Source: Dyella subtropica (GTDB lineage Bacteria; Pseudomonadota; Gammaproteobacteria; Xanthomonadales; Rhodanobacteraceae). Taken from it: a DNA stretch of 64,000 nucleotides. How positions within the stretch are numbered: the first letter of the stretch is position 1; each line of letters opens with the position of its first letter. Below the pieces are notes generated by a model that was given only the letters and a program-made list of their open reading frames with translations, did no database searches and was not told the DNA's origin. A program made the translations under genes and the position numbers. Shown here piece after piece: positions 1-9,597 of the stretch. The stretch covers positions 210,611-274,610 of the forward strand of contig NZ_JAPDPD010000002.1 in NCBI RefSeq assembly GCF_026283965.1, read 5' to 3'.

Positions 1-1337
1 ACACCGCCGCGACCAACACGCAGTGGCAGGCACGCCGACTCGACGATCCGGTGGTGGCCGAGCGCGTGCGATCCGCGCTTCCCCCCAGTGATCATGGGCA
101 ATGGCCGCCAGCAACGTATGGCCGCGCCGAATTGCTGCTTGCCGCCTTAGCGCTGAATCCCGATCTGGCCGAAGCGCGAGCGCATATGGCGGAATCGGAT
201 GCGGCGGTGCGAACGGCCAAGGCGTTGCCGAATCCCACCGTCAGTTTTGCCCTGGAGCGCTATACGCAATCGCAGGCGAACAGCAGCCCTTGGTTGTGGG
301 GCATCACCACGGACATGCTGGTCGACACCATGCTTCGCCGCCACCTGCGTGCGGATCTGGCCGATGCGGGCGTGCGCGGTGCGCGCTTGGACTACGCCGA
401 AAAGGTATGGGAAGTCCGTCGCAGCCTGCGCGCGGCGATGGCGGATTTGCTGCTGGGGCAGCGGCAACAGCAGCTGGCCGAACAATCCGTCACCGCGGCG
501 ACGGCGTTGCAGGCTGCACTGCAGCAGCGTCATGCCTTAGGCGAGTCCCTGCCGGCAGAAGCATTGCAGGCTGCGCAGACGCTGGCGCAGGCCCGCAACG
601 AATCGGCGGCTGCCGCGCAACGCGTCGCCGACGCAAGAGCTCGGCTGGCGCGCGCCATCGGTGTGCCGGCGCAAGCGCTCGATGGCATCAAGCTCCAGTG
701 GGATTCGCTCGACGCACCCGCGTTCGAATCCGCGCGGCTTGCCGATCTCAGCGATCGGGCGCGCTTGTCGCGCCCGGACCTTGAGCGCGCGCTGGTCGAC
801 TACAGCAGCCGCGAAACCGAACTGCATCAACAGGTGCGCGCGCAGTATCCGCAGATCTCGCTGGGCCCGGGCTACACCTACGATCATGGCGTGCGTAAGT
901 TGCAGTTCAACCTGGGCACCACGCTACCCATCTTCAATCAGAACCAGGGGCCGATCGCCGAGGCCGAGGCACGTCGCGAAGCCGCCGGCAAGCATGTGGA
1001 AGCGGTGCAGGCGACGATCGACAGCGAGATCACCGGCGCCGGCGCAAAGCTCGACGCGGCGCGTCATGCGCTGGATGCGGCACGCAGCGGACAGCAAGCA
1101 TCGCAGCGCCTGCAAAAGCAGACCGAGCTGGGCCATGCGCACGGAGAGGATGATCGAGTAGCTGTGTTGAATGCACAGCTCGCCGCCCTGACCTCCGCAC
1201 AAACCGAACTCACCGCGCTGGATCAGGCGCAACTGGCTTTGGGCGCACTGGAAGATGCTGTGCGCGCGCCGCTAGAAGGCAACGAGGCCGAGTTGCTCCG
1301 TCCCAACGCCGACAAGACTTCTGGAGATTCCAAGTGA
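1..1337 (+). CDS. TolC-family outer membrane efflux protein, 5' end cut by window
   Basis: This is the outer membrane channel subunit of a tripartite RND efflux system. The reading frame is open from base 3 with no stop and no convincing start, so the N-terminus and signal peptide lie outside the window. A GTG at 51 is available but the coding pattern continues upstream of it. The visible part is Ala-, Gln- and Leu-rich with the long amphipathic helices of the TolC/CzcC fold, including a repeated helical hairpin in the C-terminal half. It overlaps the adaptor gene start by four bases (1334-1337) and the pump follows, so the three genes form one operon. The substrate cannot be told from this subunit. 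Confidence 0.85.
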   Translation, partial: TAATNTQWQARRLDDPVVAERVRSALPPSDHGQWPPATYGRAELLLAALALNPDLAEARAHMAESDAAVRTAKALPNPTVSFALERYTQSQANSSPWLWGITTDMLVDTMLRRHLRADLADAGVRGARLDYAEKVWEVRRSLRAAMADLLLGQRQQQLAEQSVTAATALQAALQQRHALGESLPAEALQAAQTLAQARNESAAAAQRVADARARLARAIGVPAQALDGIKLQWDSLDAPAFESARLADLSDRARLSRPDLERALVDYSSRETELHQQVRAQYPQISLGPGYTYDHGVRKLQFNLGTTLPIFNQNQGPIAEAEARREAAGKHVEAVQATIDSEITGAGAKLDAARHALDAARSGQQASQRLQKQTELGHAHGEDDRVAVLNAQLAALTSAQTELTALDQAQLALGALEDAVRAPLEGNEAELLRPNADKTSGDSK

Positions 1338-2275
1338 TCGATCGCCTTCCGATGCGCACTCTAGTGCGATGCCTTGCCGCCATGCTGTTGGCCAGTACCG
1401 CAGTGAGTGCCGCGGCGACCGAGCTCGATGCTGACGGACAATCCAAGCTTGGGTTGACCACTGCTGTACTGCAAAGCACGCAGGCACCATCGTCGTTGAC
1501 CGCCACCGCCGAGGTGCTCGATCCATCGACGCTGGCCAAATCGGTCGACGACATAGTGGCGGCGCAAGCGGCAGCGGATGCATCCAGTGCCGAGTACAAG
1601 CGCGTCCAGGCTTTGCTCGCAGCCGATGGCAACATGTCGCGCAAAGCGCTGGAAGCGGCACGCGCGCAAGCGCTCGCCGACCAGGCGAAGCTGCGTCAGC
1701 AGCAGGCGCAGTTGCGGGTGGAGTGGGGCAGCAGCATCGCTTCGCTCGATAGCGGTGCGTTGCGCACACGCGTGGATGCGTTGCTTGAGGGGCGCGATGT
1801 GTTGCTCAAGGCTGAGCCGTTGACGCAGCCACCCGCTGGTTTCACAGCCGGCACAGCAGCCCTGCGGTTGTCGGCGAAGCAAACGATCGACGCGCGTGTG
1901 CTGGGGCCGCTGCCGCGCAGCAGTGCCGGGCTCGCTGGCGGCTGGCTGCTGCAGGCACCGGCGTCTGGATTGGTTCCTGGCATGACGCTCACTGCACAGT
2001 TGCAAGGCAAGGGGCCGGCCGAGGCCGGTGTGTTGCTGCCGCGTAGCGCGGTGGTGCGTTGGAACGGTGTGGCCTGGGCCTACGTGGTCACCGATGCCAC
2101 GCATTTCGAGCGCCGCGTAGTGCAGGTGTTGAACATGACGCCTGCGGGCTGGCTGGTCGGCGAGCCCTTCAAGGCGGGGGAGAAGGTGGTGACCCGTGGG
2201 GTCGAGGCGCTGATCGTGCTCGATGCCGCGCCGGTGCCGGCCGAGGCCGACAGCGCACCCAAGGGCGACGACTGA
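1334..2275 (+). CDS. RND efflux periplasmic adaptor (membrane fusion) protein, short atypical form
   Basis: The protein should link the inner-membrane pump to the outer membrane channel in the periplasm. The GTG start overlaps the stop of the upstream TolC gene, with GGAG at 1321 at good spacing; an ATG at 1352 is an alternative. Residues 1-28 look like a Sec signal peptide. A helical hairpin rich in Ala and Gln covers about residues 75-140 and a beta-rich region follows. At 313 residues it is shorter than usual adaptors, and I do not see the two lipoyl-like half motifs that normally flank the hairpin. Position between channel and pump makes the assignment firm despite the divergent sequence. 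Confidence 0.8.
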   Translation: MIDRLPMRTLVRCLAAMLLASTAVSAAATELDADGQSKLGLTTAVLQSTQAPSSLTATAEVLDPSTLAKSVDDIVAAQAAADASSAEYKRVQALLAADGNMSRKALEAARAQALADQAKLRQQQAQLRVEWGSSIASLDSGALRTRVDALLEGRDVLLKAEPLTQPPAGFTAGTAALRLSAKQTIDARVLGPLPRSSAGLAGGWLLQAPASGLVPGMTLTAQLQGKGPAEAGVLLPRSAVVRWNGVAWAYVVTDATHFERRVVQVLNMTPAGWLVGEPFKAGEKVVTRGVEALIVLDAAPVPAEADSAPKGDD

Positions 2276-2278
2276 GCC

Positions 2279-5200
2279 ATGCTTGCCACCATCATTCGCA
2301 CCGCGCTGCGTCATCCCTATTGGGTGGCGCTGCTCGCCACCTTGCTGCTGGTTTTCGGCGTGCAGCACTTGCGCGTCGCCAGCTACGACGTGTTCCCCGA
2401 GTTCGTGCCGGCGCAGGTCACCATTCAGGTGGAATCGCCCGGCTTCACCGCGCTGCAGGTCGAGCAGCGCGTGACGCAACCGATCGAGAACGCCGTGAAC
2501 GGCGGCACCGATGTGGATGTGGTGCGCTCGCAATCCATCCAGGGCCTGGCCGTGATCACCGCGGTGTTCAAGGAGGGCAGCGATCCGTTTCGTGATCGCC
2601 AATTGCTTGCCGAGCGTGTGACCGAGGCGGCCACGCGCCTGCCGCAAGGCGTGCAAACGCCAACGCTGAGTCCGATGGTTTCGTCGACCATGGATCTGCT
2701 GAAGATGGGTCTGGTCAGCGACAAGCTCGACCCGATCGCGCTGCGCTCGCTGGCCGACTGGACCATCAAACCGCGTCTGCTCGCCGTGCCAGGCGTGGCC
2801 GACGCCACCATCTTCGGCGGTGGCGTGCGCGAATGGCAGGTGCGTGTGCATCCCGACCGCCTCGCAGCCTTCGGTTTGACCTTGGAAGACGTGCGCCTTG
2901 CTGCCGCATCGGCCAGCGGTGTGCGCGGCGCCGGCTACATCGACACGCCCGCACAACGCGTGGTGCTCGAAGCCGACGGCACCTTGACCGACCCGGCGCA
3001 GCTGGGGCGCGCGATCATCACCCAGCACGCTGGTCGCAACGTTACGCTCGCCGATGTCGCGGATGTCGCCGAGCGCGCTGCTCCTGCCTTCGGCGATTCA
3101 CGCATCATGGGCAAACCCGGTGTGCTGGTGGCGTTGAACAGCCAGTACGGCGCCAACACGCTGGAAGTCACCCATGCGGTGGAGGCTGCATTGGAAGACT
3201 TGAAGCCGATGCTGAAAGAGCAGGGCGTGACCCTGGTGCCTTCGCTGCATCGGCCCGCCACCTTCGTCGAGGTGGCGTTGAACAACATGCGCGATGCGCT
3301 GCTGCTCGGTGCCGCGCTGGTGTTGGTGGTGCTGGTGCTGTTTTTGCGCGACTGGCGCACCGCGCTGATCTCCTTCCTCAGCATCCCGCTGTCGCTCGCG
3401 GTGGCGGTGATGGCCTTCCAGTGGCTGGGCTGGACCATCAATACGATGACGCTCGGCGGCTTGGCAGTGGCGTTGGGCGTGGTGGTGGACGACGCCATCA
3501 TTGACGTCGAGAACATCATGCGGCGCCTGCGTAGGGCAGGTCATGCCGCACCCCGCTTGCCGGTGGTTCTCGCCGCGTCGATCGAAGTGCGCCGGCCGGT
3601 GGTGCTGGCCACGCTGGTGGTGGGCCTGGTGTTTCTGCCGATCCTGCTGCTGCCGGGTCTGCAAGGCAGTTTCTTTGCGCCGTTGGCGGGCGCTTTCCTG
3701 CTTGCCACCTTCGCCTCGCTGTTGGTCGCACTGACGGTGACGCCAGCGTTGTGTCTGTTGCTGTTGCGCCCCGATCGGCATCATCGTGAGCCGCGTTGGC
3801 TGAAGCGCATGAAGCTCGCACAGCATCGCCTGCTGGAGCGCTCGCTGCCGCACGGCCGCGCGCTGCTGATCGGCGCGCTGCTGTTGGGCGCGCTGGCCGT
3901 GGCCGCGCTGCCGTTCTTCGGTGCTTCGCTGCTGCCGGAATTCCGCGAGGGGCATTTCGTCCTGCAGGTGATCGGGCCAACCGGCACGTCCATTGAGGAA
4001 ATGACCCGTCTCGGCGAGCGCATCAGCAAGGACGTGCTGGCGATCCCGGGCGTGGCGACCGTATCGCAGCAGGTTGGTCGCGCGGAGGCGGTGCAGGACA
4101 CCTGGCCGCCCAATCAGAGCGAGTTCCATGTCGAGCTCAAATCCGGTCTTGCCGCGAAGGATCAGATCCGTATCGAAAAAGCGTTGAAGAGCACGTTGGA
4201 TGGTTATCCCGGCCTCAGTTCGGAAGTGGTGACCTTTCTCGGCGACCGCATTGGCGAATCGCTTTCCGGCGAAACCGCGCCGGTTTCGGTCAGCGTCTAC
4301 GGCAGCGATCTGGAGACGCTGGACGACCTGGCTGCTCAAGTGAAGCAGACGCTTCAGCAGGTACCGGGCTCGGGCAACGTGCGTTTGTCCGAAGCGCCGA
4401 CCGTGCCCACCTTGCGCATGGCGCCCAACCCCGATCGACTGGCGGCTTACGGCCTGCGCATGGCCGACGTGCTCGACACCGTCGCCGCAGCGCATCAGGG
4501 TGTCGTCGCGGGTCAAGTGTTCAGTGGCGTGCAGCCTATCCCCATTCGCGTCCAGCTCGATCCTGCCGCACAGCAGGACCCCGAAGCGGTGGGGCAGTTG
4601 CTGTTGCGCAATCCGGCAGGACGCAATGTGTTGCTCTCCTCCGTTGCAGAGACCGACCTGCTCGACGGTCGCGCCAACGTGTCGCATGAAAGCGGCCGGC
4701 GTCGCCTGGTGCTGGCGGTGAATCCCACTGCGACGGATGTGGTCGGTTTCGTCGCGCAGGCCCAGGCCGCGTTGGCGAAGAGCGTCAAGCTGCCTGCCGG
4801 TTACTACGTGGAATTCGGTGGTGCGGCCGAAGGTGCCGTACAAGCGCGGCACGATTTGATGTTGCATGGCGGCCTTGCCGGTGTCGGCATCCTTGCGCTG
4901 CTGATGATGGCCTTCCCCGATCGACGCAGCGTTGCGCTCATCCTCGCCAATGTGCCGTTCGCTCTGGTCGGTGGTGTCATCGCCGCGGCCGTTGCGGGCG
5001 GTGTGTTGTCGATCGGCGCGCTGGTCGGCTTCGTCACCCTGTTCGGTATTTCCGCCCGCAACACCATCATGCTGATCTCGCATTACGAGCATCTGGTGGA
5101 AGAAGAAGGTGTGCGCTGGAATCGCTTCACCGTGCTGCGCGGTGCGCGCGAACGCCTCACGCCGATCCTGATGACGGCCTTGGTGACCGCACTCGGCCTG

Positions 5201-5380
5201 CTGCCGCTGGCGTTGGGCAATGGCGAGCCGGGGCGCGAGGTGGAAGGGCCGATGGCTATCGTGATCCTTGGCGGCCTCGCGACGTCAACGCTGCTCAACC
5301 TGCTGGTGATGCCGGCGTTGGCGGGGCGGTATCTGCGCTTTACCGCAAGGACCGGTGCGGTGGAGCATCCTCTCGTTTGA
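2279..5380 (+). CDS. RND efflux inner-membrane permease (AcrB/CusA superfamily)
   Basis: This is the proton-driven inner-membrane pump of the tripartite system. Its 1033 residues match the family length, with an N-terminal membrane helix, a large periplasmic loop, six helices around residues 335-530, a second periplasmic loop and a second helical block. The TM4 motif VVVDDAIIDVEN near residues 400-413 carries the paired Asp residues used in proton relay. The heavy-metal subfamily usually has a DFG..VDGA form of this motif, so the sequence leans towards a non-metal or unassigned substrate group. It starts three bases after the adaptor stop. Regulation is not visible. Confidence 0.9.
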   Translation: MLATIIRTALRHPYWVALLATLLLVFGVQHLRVASYDVFPEFVPAQVTIQVESPGFTALQVEQRVTQPIENAVNGGTDVDVVRSQSIQGLAVITAVFKEGSDPFRDRQLLAERVTEAATRLPQGVQTPTLSPMVSSTMDLLKMGLVSDKLDPIALRSLADWTIKPRLLAVPGVADATIFGGGVREWQVRVHPDRLAAFGLTLEDVRLAAASASGVRGAGYIDTPAQRVVLEADGTLTDPAQLGRAIITQHAGRNVTLADVADVAERAAPAFGDSRIMGKPGVLVALNSQYGANTLEVTHAVEAALEDLKPMLKEQGVTLVPSLHRPATFVEVALNNMRDALLLGAALVLVVLVLFLRDWRTALISFLSIPLSLAVAVMAFQWLGWTINTMTLGGLAVALGVVVDDAIIDVENIMRRLRRAGHAAPRLPVVLAASIEVRRPVVLATLVVGLVFLPILLLPGLQGSFFAPLAGAFLLATFASLLVALTVTPALCLLLLRPDRHHREPRWLKRMKLAQHRLLERSLPHGRALLIGALLLGALAVAALPFFGASLLPEFREGHFVLQVIGPTGTSIEEMTRLGERISKDVLAIPGVATVSQQVGRAEAVQDTWPPNQSEFHVELKSGLAAKDQIRIEKALKSTLDGYPGLSSEVVTFLGDRIGESLSGETAPVSVSVYGSDLETLDDLAAQVKQTLQQVPGSGNVRLSEAPTVPTLRMAPNPDRLAAYGLRMADVLDTVAAAHQGVVAGQVFSGVQPIPIRVQLDPAAQQDPEAVGQLLLRNPAGRNVLLSSVAETDLLDGRANVSHESGRRRLVLAVNPTATDVVGFVAQAQAALAKSVKLPAGYYVEFGGAAEGAVQARHDLMLHGGLAGVGILALLMMAFPDRRSVALILANVPFALVGGVIAAAVAGGVLSIGALVGFVTLFGISARNTIMLISHYEHLVEEEGVRWNRFTVLRGARERLTPILMTALVTALGLLPLALGNGEPGREVEGPMAIVILGGLATSTLLNLLVMPALAGRYLRFTARTGAVEHPLV

Positions 5381-5463
5381 GGTGACGCTTGGAATCCGTC
5401 TGCGTTGTCCGAGGGCAACGCAACGCTGCCTAAGAGTCTGTTCAAAGTCTCCGCGTAGCTCGT

Positions 5464-5712
5464 TGTAGGAGCGCACCCTGTGCGCGAAACGGCCCGCAAG
5501 GGTCGCGCTCTACAAAACACCGGCTCTGCTATGTAGTGCTCTCACTCGGGCTATCCATGGCCTTGCTCAGCGGGCGGTTTGCGTCGTGCAAACCGGCAGT
5601 CTTGCCGGTTTGTCATTCGGGCCATCCCTGGCCCTCACCCTGCGGGCGGCTTGCGCCGTGCAAATCGGCAATCCTGCCGGTTTGTCGCGCACAGGGTGCG
5701 CTCCTGCAAGCG
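5464..5712. repeat. Intergenic palindromic repeat cluster (GTAGGAGCGCACCCTGTGCGCGA family)
   Basis: The 490 bp between the pump gene and the next coding start holds no gene. It opens with TGTAGGAGCGCACCCTGTG at 5464 closing on CGCTCTACA near 5514. Two tandem modules of about 65 bp follow, each with GCGGGCGG..TTGCG..CGTGCAAA..CGGCA and TGCCGGTTTGTC, and it ends with the inverted head GCGCACAGGGTGCGCTCCT near 5708. A shorter inverted pair (TGTTCAAAGTCTCC at about 5430 and GGAGACTTTGAACA at about 5740) encloses it. Related copies are at 41658-41822 and 61961-62040. It is an REP-like element. Confidence 0.8.
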
Positions 5713-5870
5713 TCTGCACGGCGCATCACCTTGGGAGACTTTGAACAGGCTTCTAGTGCACCTGCTGCCCCGGGCCTTCATGCAAGTCGGCAGATACAAG
5801 ACGTGCACACGAAGTGCACGAGCCGATAGAGAGAATGCTTGCGCACGTCCATCATGGGGGAGGTATTTCT

Positions 5871-7169
5871 ATGTGCACGAACATCCTGCTTAACGCGCCT
5901 GTCACGCCTGGCAAGGAAGAGCCTCGTCTGCACGTAAGCGCGCGTGTCATGGAGCTTCCAGGTTATCCGACATCCATGATCTACCAGGTTCCGAGAGGGC
6001 AGCAATTTCCACTGGCTCCCCCGCCTCTGAGAAATCCACTGATATGGAAGAACACATATGGCTTCGTCGGCATCGCCAAGACACGTCCGGAATTTGACGT
6101 GTTTCCTATCTTCGCGGATGGACTAAACGAAGAGGGTATGTCCTGTGGGGCACTGTGGTTAGCCGGAGCGGTGTACCCCAAGGACGAAGCAGGTGCTGCC
6201 ATCAACCTTTTCTATTCTGATTTCGTCGCCTGGGTGCTTGGCAATTTCGCCAGCGTCATTGAACTGGAAGCTGCGCTCGATCTGGGGAGGATTCACGTCG
6301 TCAATCCTCTCCCGTCGAAAGACGATCCGCTGTATTTGCCGCTGCACTTCATCGCCATTGATAAGACCGGCGCAAGCCTGGTCGTGGAATTCATTGACGG
6401 AATCATGCGGAAGTATGGTCCCTCCTACGACAGCGCGCACAAGAACGGTTTGGGTGCCAGCGCCAACGGTGTGCTCACCAACGGCCCCGGTTATGACTGG
6501 CAACGTACCAACCTGGAGATTTACAGTAACCTCACGCCAACAGGCACCAAAACCTCAACCAGTTCGGTTTATCCCTTCGTCGGCAGCGGGTTGGTCGGGA
6601 TGCCCGGTGATTCGACGCCGCCCGCGCGCTTTGTTCGCGGCGCGATGATCCAGCACAGCTTGAGCATGCTTGAAAAGAACGGCGACGGCTGGCTTCCCGC
6701 GCCGTGGCATCACACCTTGCCGGGGCGCGCCCACGGTTATGCCGACTCCGTGCAGGCCTTGGTGAACATTGCCTTGCAAGCGGTTCAGGTCGTCATGGCC
6801 ACTCCATATGGCACGTTGCTGACACCGTCGTCGGCGAAGGGGGCCGGTGCGACGAAAGAGACATTGCACGTTGGCGATTATTCCGACTGGACGGTGGTGC
6901 GAGACCACACCCATGGCGTGCTGTACTACGTGAGTGCGTTCAACAACATCCCGCAGTCCATCGATCTGGCTGCGCTGGACTTCGCCAATGATGGTGACGC
7001 GCAGCACTTCCCGCATTTCCCGTCCATCGCTCTGCTCCCGCCACCGCCCGAACTGGGCTGGCATCAGGATGCGACGAAGTCCTTTACGCCACCAGCCTAT
7101 CCTGGGAGTCCACTGACTCAGGCGCGTCAAGGTGCTGAAGCGGCGTCCAGGCCTGCTTCTCGGCAATAG
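5871..7169 (+). CDS. Linear amide C-N hydrolase of the choloylglycine hydrolase / penicillin V acylase family
   Basis: This 432-residue protein looks like an N-terminal nucleophile hydrolase acting on linear amide bonds (bile-salt amides, penicillin V or N-acyl homoserine lactones in known relatives). The start at 5871 is chosen because GGGGGAGG sits just upstream and because it gives Met-Cys-Thr-Asn, leaving Cys2 as the free N-terminal nucleophile after Met removal, as the mechanism needs. An upstream in-frame start at 5814 would bury that Cys. Other family-like elements are an NEEGM segment near residue 85 and SANGVLTNGP near residue 205. No signal peptide is seen, so a cytoplasmic location is likely. 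The substrate cannot be stated. Confidence 0.8.
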   Translation: MCTNILLNAPVTPGKEEPRLHVSARVMELPGYPTSMIYQVPRGQQFPLAPPPLRNPLIWKNTYGFVGIAKTRPEFDVFPIFADGLNEEGMSCGALWLAGAVYPKDEAGAAINLFYSDFVAWVLGNFASVIELEAALDLGRIHVVNPLPSKDDPLYLPLHFIAIDKTGASLVVEFIDGIMRKYGPSYDSAHKNGLGASANGVLTNGPGYDWQRTNLEIYSNLTPTGTKTSTSSVYPFVGSGLVGMPGDSTPPARFVRGAMIQHSLSMLEKNGDGWLPAPWHHTLPGRAHGYADSVQALVNIALQAVQVVMATPYGTLLTPSSAKGAGATKETLHVGDYSDWTVVRDHTHGVLYYVSAFNNIPQSIDLAALDFANDGDAQHFPHFPSIALLPPPPELGWHQDATKSFTPPAYPGSPLTQARQGAEAASRPASRQ

Positions 7170-7310
7170 CGAGTAGGGATGCCAGTATCGGGTAGGCAGC
7201 GGGTTTTCCTCGCTGTCCCGGTCGCGCCGTCCGTTCCCGCGGTAGTTTCAAGACTTTGTCTTGGGGCTTCCTGGCTAGTGTTGAAGCCCAGCTTGGCCGT
7301 CCAGTTATGG

Positions 7311-7357
7311 CTCGTCATTCCGGCGAAAGCGCCTCCGGCTTTCGCCGGAATGACGAG
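7311..7357. repeat. Perfect 20-bp-arm palindrome in an intergenic gap
   Basis: Arms at 7311-7330 and 7338-7357 are perfect inverted copies around a 7-base loop and contain GTCATTCCGGCGAAAGC, a common dispersed motif in related genomes. It lies in the 535 bp gap between the Ntn hydrolase and the DUF1906-like gene and could stop or protect transcripts from either side. There is no T-tract. I see nothing else in the gap except the Shine-Dalgarno of the next gene. Confidence 0.75.
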
Positions 7358-7704
7358 TGCGGTGAGTTCTTCGAGTCCCCCTGTTGTGTGATGCGCCGGG
7401 GTTTTCGTGCATGGTTCGCGGGCAATGCGGATTACGGAGACCGATGGTGAAGCATCACCATGTTTTCACGCTGGCGCAGCGAAGCTGATGAGGCAATGGG
7501 GGCGTGGGATAGCGCGGCTGCTCCATAAGCCCTTTTGGCCGCGCTTTTGGCCCTTGTCACACCAGGAGTTCGCGCCCCAGGCACTCATCGGGTATAGCCG
7601 GTATTTGGATCGATGCGGCTGGCTTCGCAAGCCATGCTCCGACCTTGCCGATTCGGGTAGTGACTCGATGGGTTTTTCGAGGTTACCAACAGGGGAGAAC
7701 GAAA

Positions 7705-8448
7705 ATGCCGACCGATCCTTATGGCACTCAGTCGCCTTCCACCTCGCCGTCCACCACTGCACAGGCCGTCGCCGCGCAAGCGGTCATGCCACTCCCTGGT
7801 ACGGTGTGCAGCGCCCCGTCGGGTTTGCGCGGCTTCGATAGCGATACCGTGATATCCCACCGGACGGCCGGGCAATTCGTCGGTGAGGGCTACCGCTTCT
7901 GCTTGCGTTATCTGCCACACGCGGGAGGGGGTACCGCGGGGTGTCTGACGGCACAGGAAGCGAACGACATCCTCACGGCGGGGCTTGCCCTCATGCCGGT
8001 GCAGCACGTGCGGAAAGCGCCCTGGTCGCCGGACGGCCCGCTGGGGCAAAGCGATGGAGCCTATGCGGCAGCCTATGCGCGGAGCGTTGGCTTTCCAGTC
8101 GGGGTCAACGTGTGGTGCGATCTGGAAGGTGTCGACGGTCAGTCGAGCGCTCAGGATGTGATCGACTACTGCAACGAGTGGTACGACGCGGTGTCGCAGG
8201 CTGGCTACGTGCCTGGGCTGTATGTGGGCGCGAATGCCGGGTTGTCCGGGCAGCAGCTGTACTCGAACCTGCAGTTTCAGCACTATTGGAAGTCCTGCAG
8301 CGCAGTACCTGCGTTACCAGAACGTGGCTACCAGATGGTGCAGACACTGGTTCCGGGAACCGTGAACGGTATCGGCATAGATCGCGACATCACTCAGACG
8401 GACGGCGCGGGTGGGAAGGCACAGTGGCTTGCTGTCTCGGGCAGTTGA
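7705..8448 (+). CDS. DUF1906-like (glycoside hydrolase-like, Rv2525c type) domain protein
   Basis: The 247-residue product starts at an ATG preceded by AGGGGAG at 7691; an upstream in-frame start at 7645 has no such signal. After a Ser/Thr/Ala-rich leader of about 40 residues, the body reads GLRGFDSDTVIS, FCLRYLPH, a Gly-rich turn, VNVWCDLEG and IDYCNEWYDAV, then GYVPGLYVG and a final GIGIDRDITQ. This order of strands with acidic residues at strand ends is that of TIM-barrel proteins related to GH25 lysozymes and known as DUF1906. Members are thought to act on cell-wall or envelope glycans, but catalysis is unproven. No clear Sec signal is present. It is monocistronic and followed by a strong hairpin. 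Confidence 0.7.
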   Translation: MPTDPYGTQSPSTSPSTTAQAVAAQAVMPLPGTVCSAPSGLRGFDSDTVISHRTAGQFVGEGYRFCLRYLPHAGGGTAGCLTAQEANDILTAGLALMPVQHVRKAPWSPDGPLGQSDGAYAAAYARSVGFPVGVNVWCDLEGVDGQSSAQDVIDYCNEWYDAVSQAGYVPGLYVGANAGLSGQQLYSNLQFQHYWKSCSAVPALPERGYQMVQTLVPGTVNGIGIDRDITQTDGAGGKAQWLAVSGS

Positions 8449-8490
8449 CCTCGTCGTGATGTTTGTCCGTCACTACCGGCGCCAGAAACG

Positions 8491-8517
8491 ACGAAGGAGC
8501 GCCATGCGCTCCTTCGT
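8491..8517. terminator. Bidirectional hairpin terminator
   Basis: A perfect 12-bp stem (ACGAAGGAGCGC at 8491-8502, GCGCTCCTTCGT at 8506-8517) with a 3-base loop lies between two convergent genes. The T-tract is weak, but position and stem strength fit termination for both. Confidence 0.7.
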
Positions 8518-8542
8518 TGCTAGCTAAGAGTAGGTGCTGGGC

Positions 8543-8875
8543 TTACTTGCCGATGCTCTTGCTGACTTGGTTTTCCTGCTGGTTGAGGGTCTTCTGTTCT
8601 TGCTTGGTGATATGGCCGCCGTTCTGGCTCGCCATGTCGTGCTCTTCCTGGCGGATCTGGCGGTCGTCCTTGTGCAGCTGCGCCGCCTGGCCTTTGCTCA
8701 AGTCACCTTCCTTCACTTCCTGGTGGATGCGCTTGTTCTGGTTGTGCAGGCGGTTATTGACCTGCTCGCGGCGCGGATGATTCTTTTCCCACTTGGTATC
8801 CGTCGCCTGGGCCGTGCAGACGCCCGCACTGGCGACAATCAACGCACCGGCAATCATCATCGACTTGATCTTCAT
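8543..8875 (-). CDS. Small periplasmic protein with two EF-hand-like loops, function unknown
   Basis: The product has 110 residues with a clear Sec signal peptide (about residues 1-23, cut after CTAQA). The mature part is short, helical and rich in Gln, Asn, Lys and Glu. It contains two similar turns, EGDLSKGQAAQL and NGGHITKQEQKTL, each followed by a helix, which resemble degenerate EF-hand loops. Similar small secreted proteins are common in Xanthomonadales and Burkholderiales without assigned function. It converges on the preceding gene across the hairpin at 8491-8517. I cannot assign a role; metal binding is only a guess from the loops. Confidence 0.75.
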   Translation of the reverse strand: MKIKSMMIAGALIVASAGVCTAQATDTKWEKNHPRREQVNNRLHNQNKRIHQEVKEGDLSKGQAAQLHKDDRQIRQEEHDMASQNGGHITKQEQKTLNQQENQVSKSIGK

Positions 8876-9123
8876 GGTGGACTCCCCGTTGTGGATGGTG
8901 GTGTGGCGAACAGTGCAAAAGTGCGCCGTCCGTGGTGCGCATCCTACGCAGACCCTTCGTCGTGGGAAGAGGGGGCGAAGAACGATTCAGGTGTGCGGTT
9001 CAGGTCTCCATCGCGCGAGTAAACGCAAGAAAAAATCCGCTGCTTCGGCGGTCAACCGAAGTACGGCCGATGCGTATGTCTTCCCCTTTGCGGGATCTCG
9101 AAACACGGGGCGAAACCATCGCC

Positions 9124-9597
9124 TCAACGCACCGGTTTCGCCAGGCGCAACAGATCCGCGCTGTACCCAGTGGCTTCGTACAGCGTCCGTGCCCGCTCGT
9201 TGTCTGGAAAGACGGCCAGCGTGATCAACTGGCAGCGATGCTCACGCGCCCAGTCCTCCGCATGCGCCAGCAGCGCCTTGCCCACGCCTTGCCCCTCATG
9301 CGATTGCGCCACCGCCAGATCGGAGATGTGACAGTTGGCGCGGCCGGTGAAGTAGTCCTGCGTTTTCTGCAGGTGGATGAAACCCACGCGAGCACCCTCG
9401 TCGTCCTCGGCCACGAACAGGAAGCTGTTGGCCGGCTGCTCCTCAAGGTGGCGTGACAAGTCTTTGCGGATGCCTTCGATGCACTCGTGGCGTCGTCGCC
9501 AGGGCGGCAGGGCGAAGTCCACGAAGCGGGGAACCAGGCCGAGAATGAAATCGTCGTCGTCTTCGGCCAGACGGATCAGGAAGCTCATGTCGTTCAT
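9124..9597 (-). CDS. GNAT family N-acetyltransferase
   Basis: The 157-residue protein is a single GNAT domain that would transfer an acetyl group from acetyl-CoA to an amine. The acetyl-CoA pyrophosphate loop is visible as SHEGQGVGKALL (R/QxxGxG/A type) around residues 98-110, preceded by the strand ISDLAVAQ and followed by the helix-strand of motif B (LAVFPDNERARTLYEATGY). The substrate cannot be predicted. The start at 9597 is used; an internal Met at 9588 is possible and neither has a strong ribosome binding site. It is a single gene. Confidence 0.85.
   Translation of the reverse strand: MNDMSFLIRLAEDDDDFILGLVPRFVDFALPPWRRRHECIEGIRKDLSRHLEEQPANSFLFVAEDDEGARVGFIHLQKTQDYFTGRANCHISDLAVAQSHEGQGVGKALLAHAEDWAREHRCQLITLAVFPDNERARTLYEATGYSADLLRLAKPVR

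Noticed and set aside
1361..3028. Long minus-strand open frame (555 codons) across the adaptor and pump genes
   Set aside because: It is His/Arg/Gln-rich, has no ribosome binding site, and overlaps two well-supported efflux genes.
3098..5092. Long minus-strand open frame (664 codons) opposite the pump gene
   Set aside because: Low-complexity Gln/Arg/His translation typical of antisense in high-GC DNA; the plus-strand RND pump explains the region.
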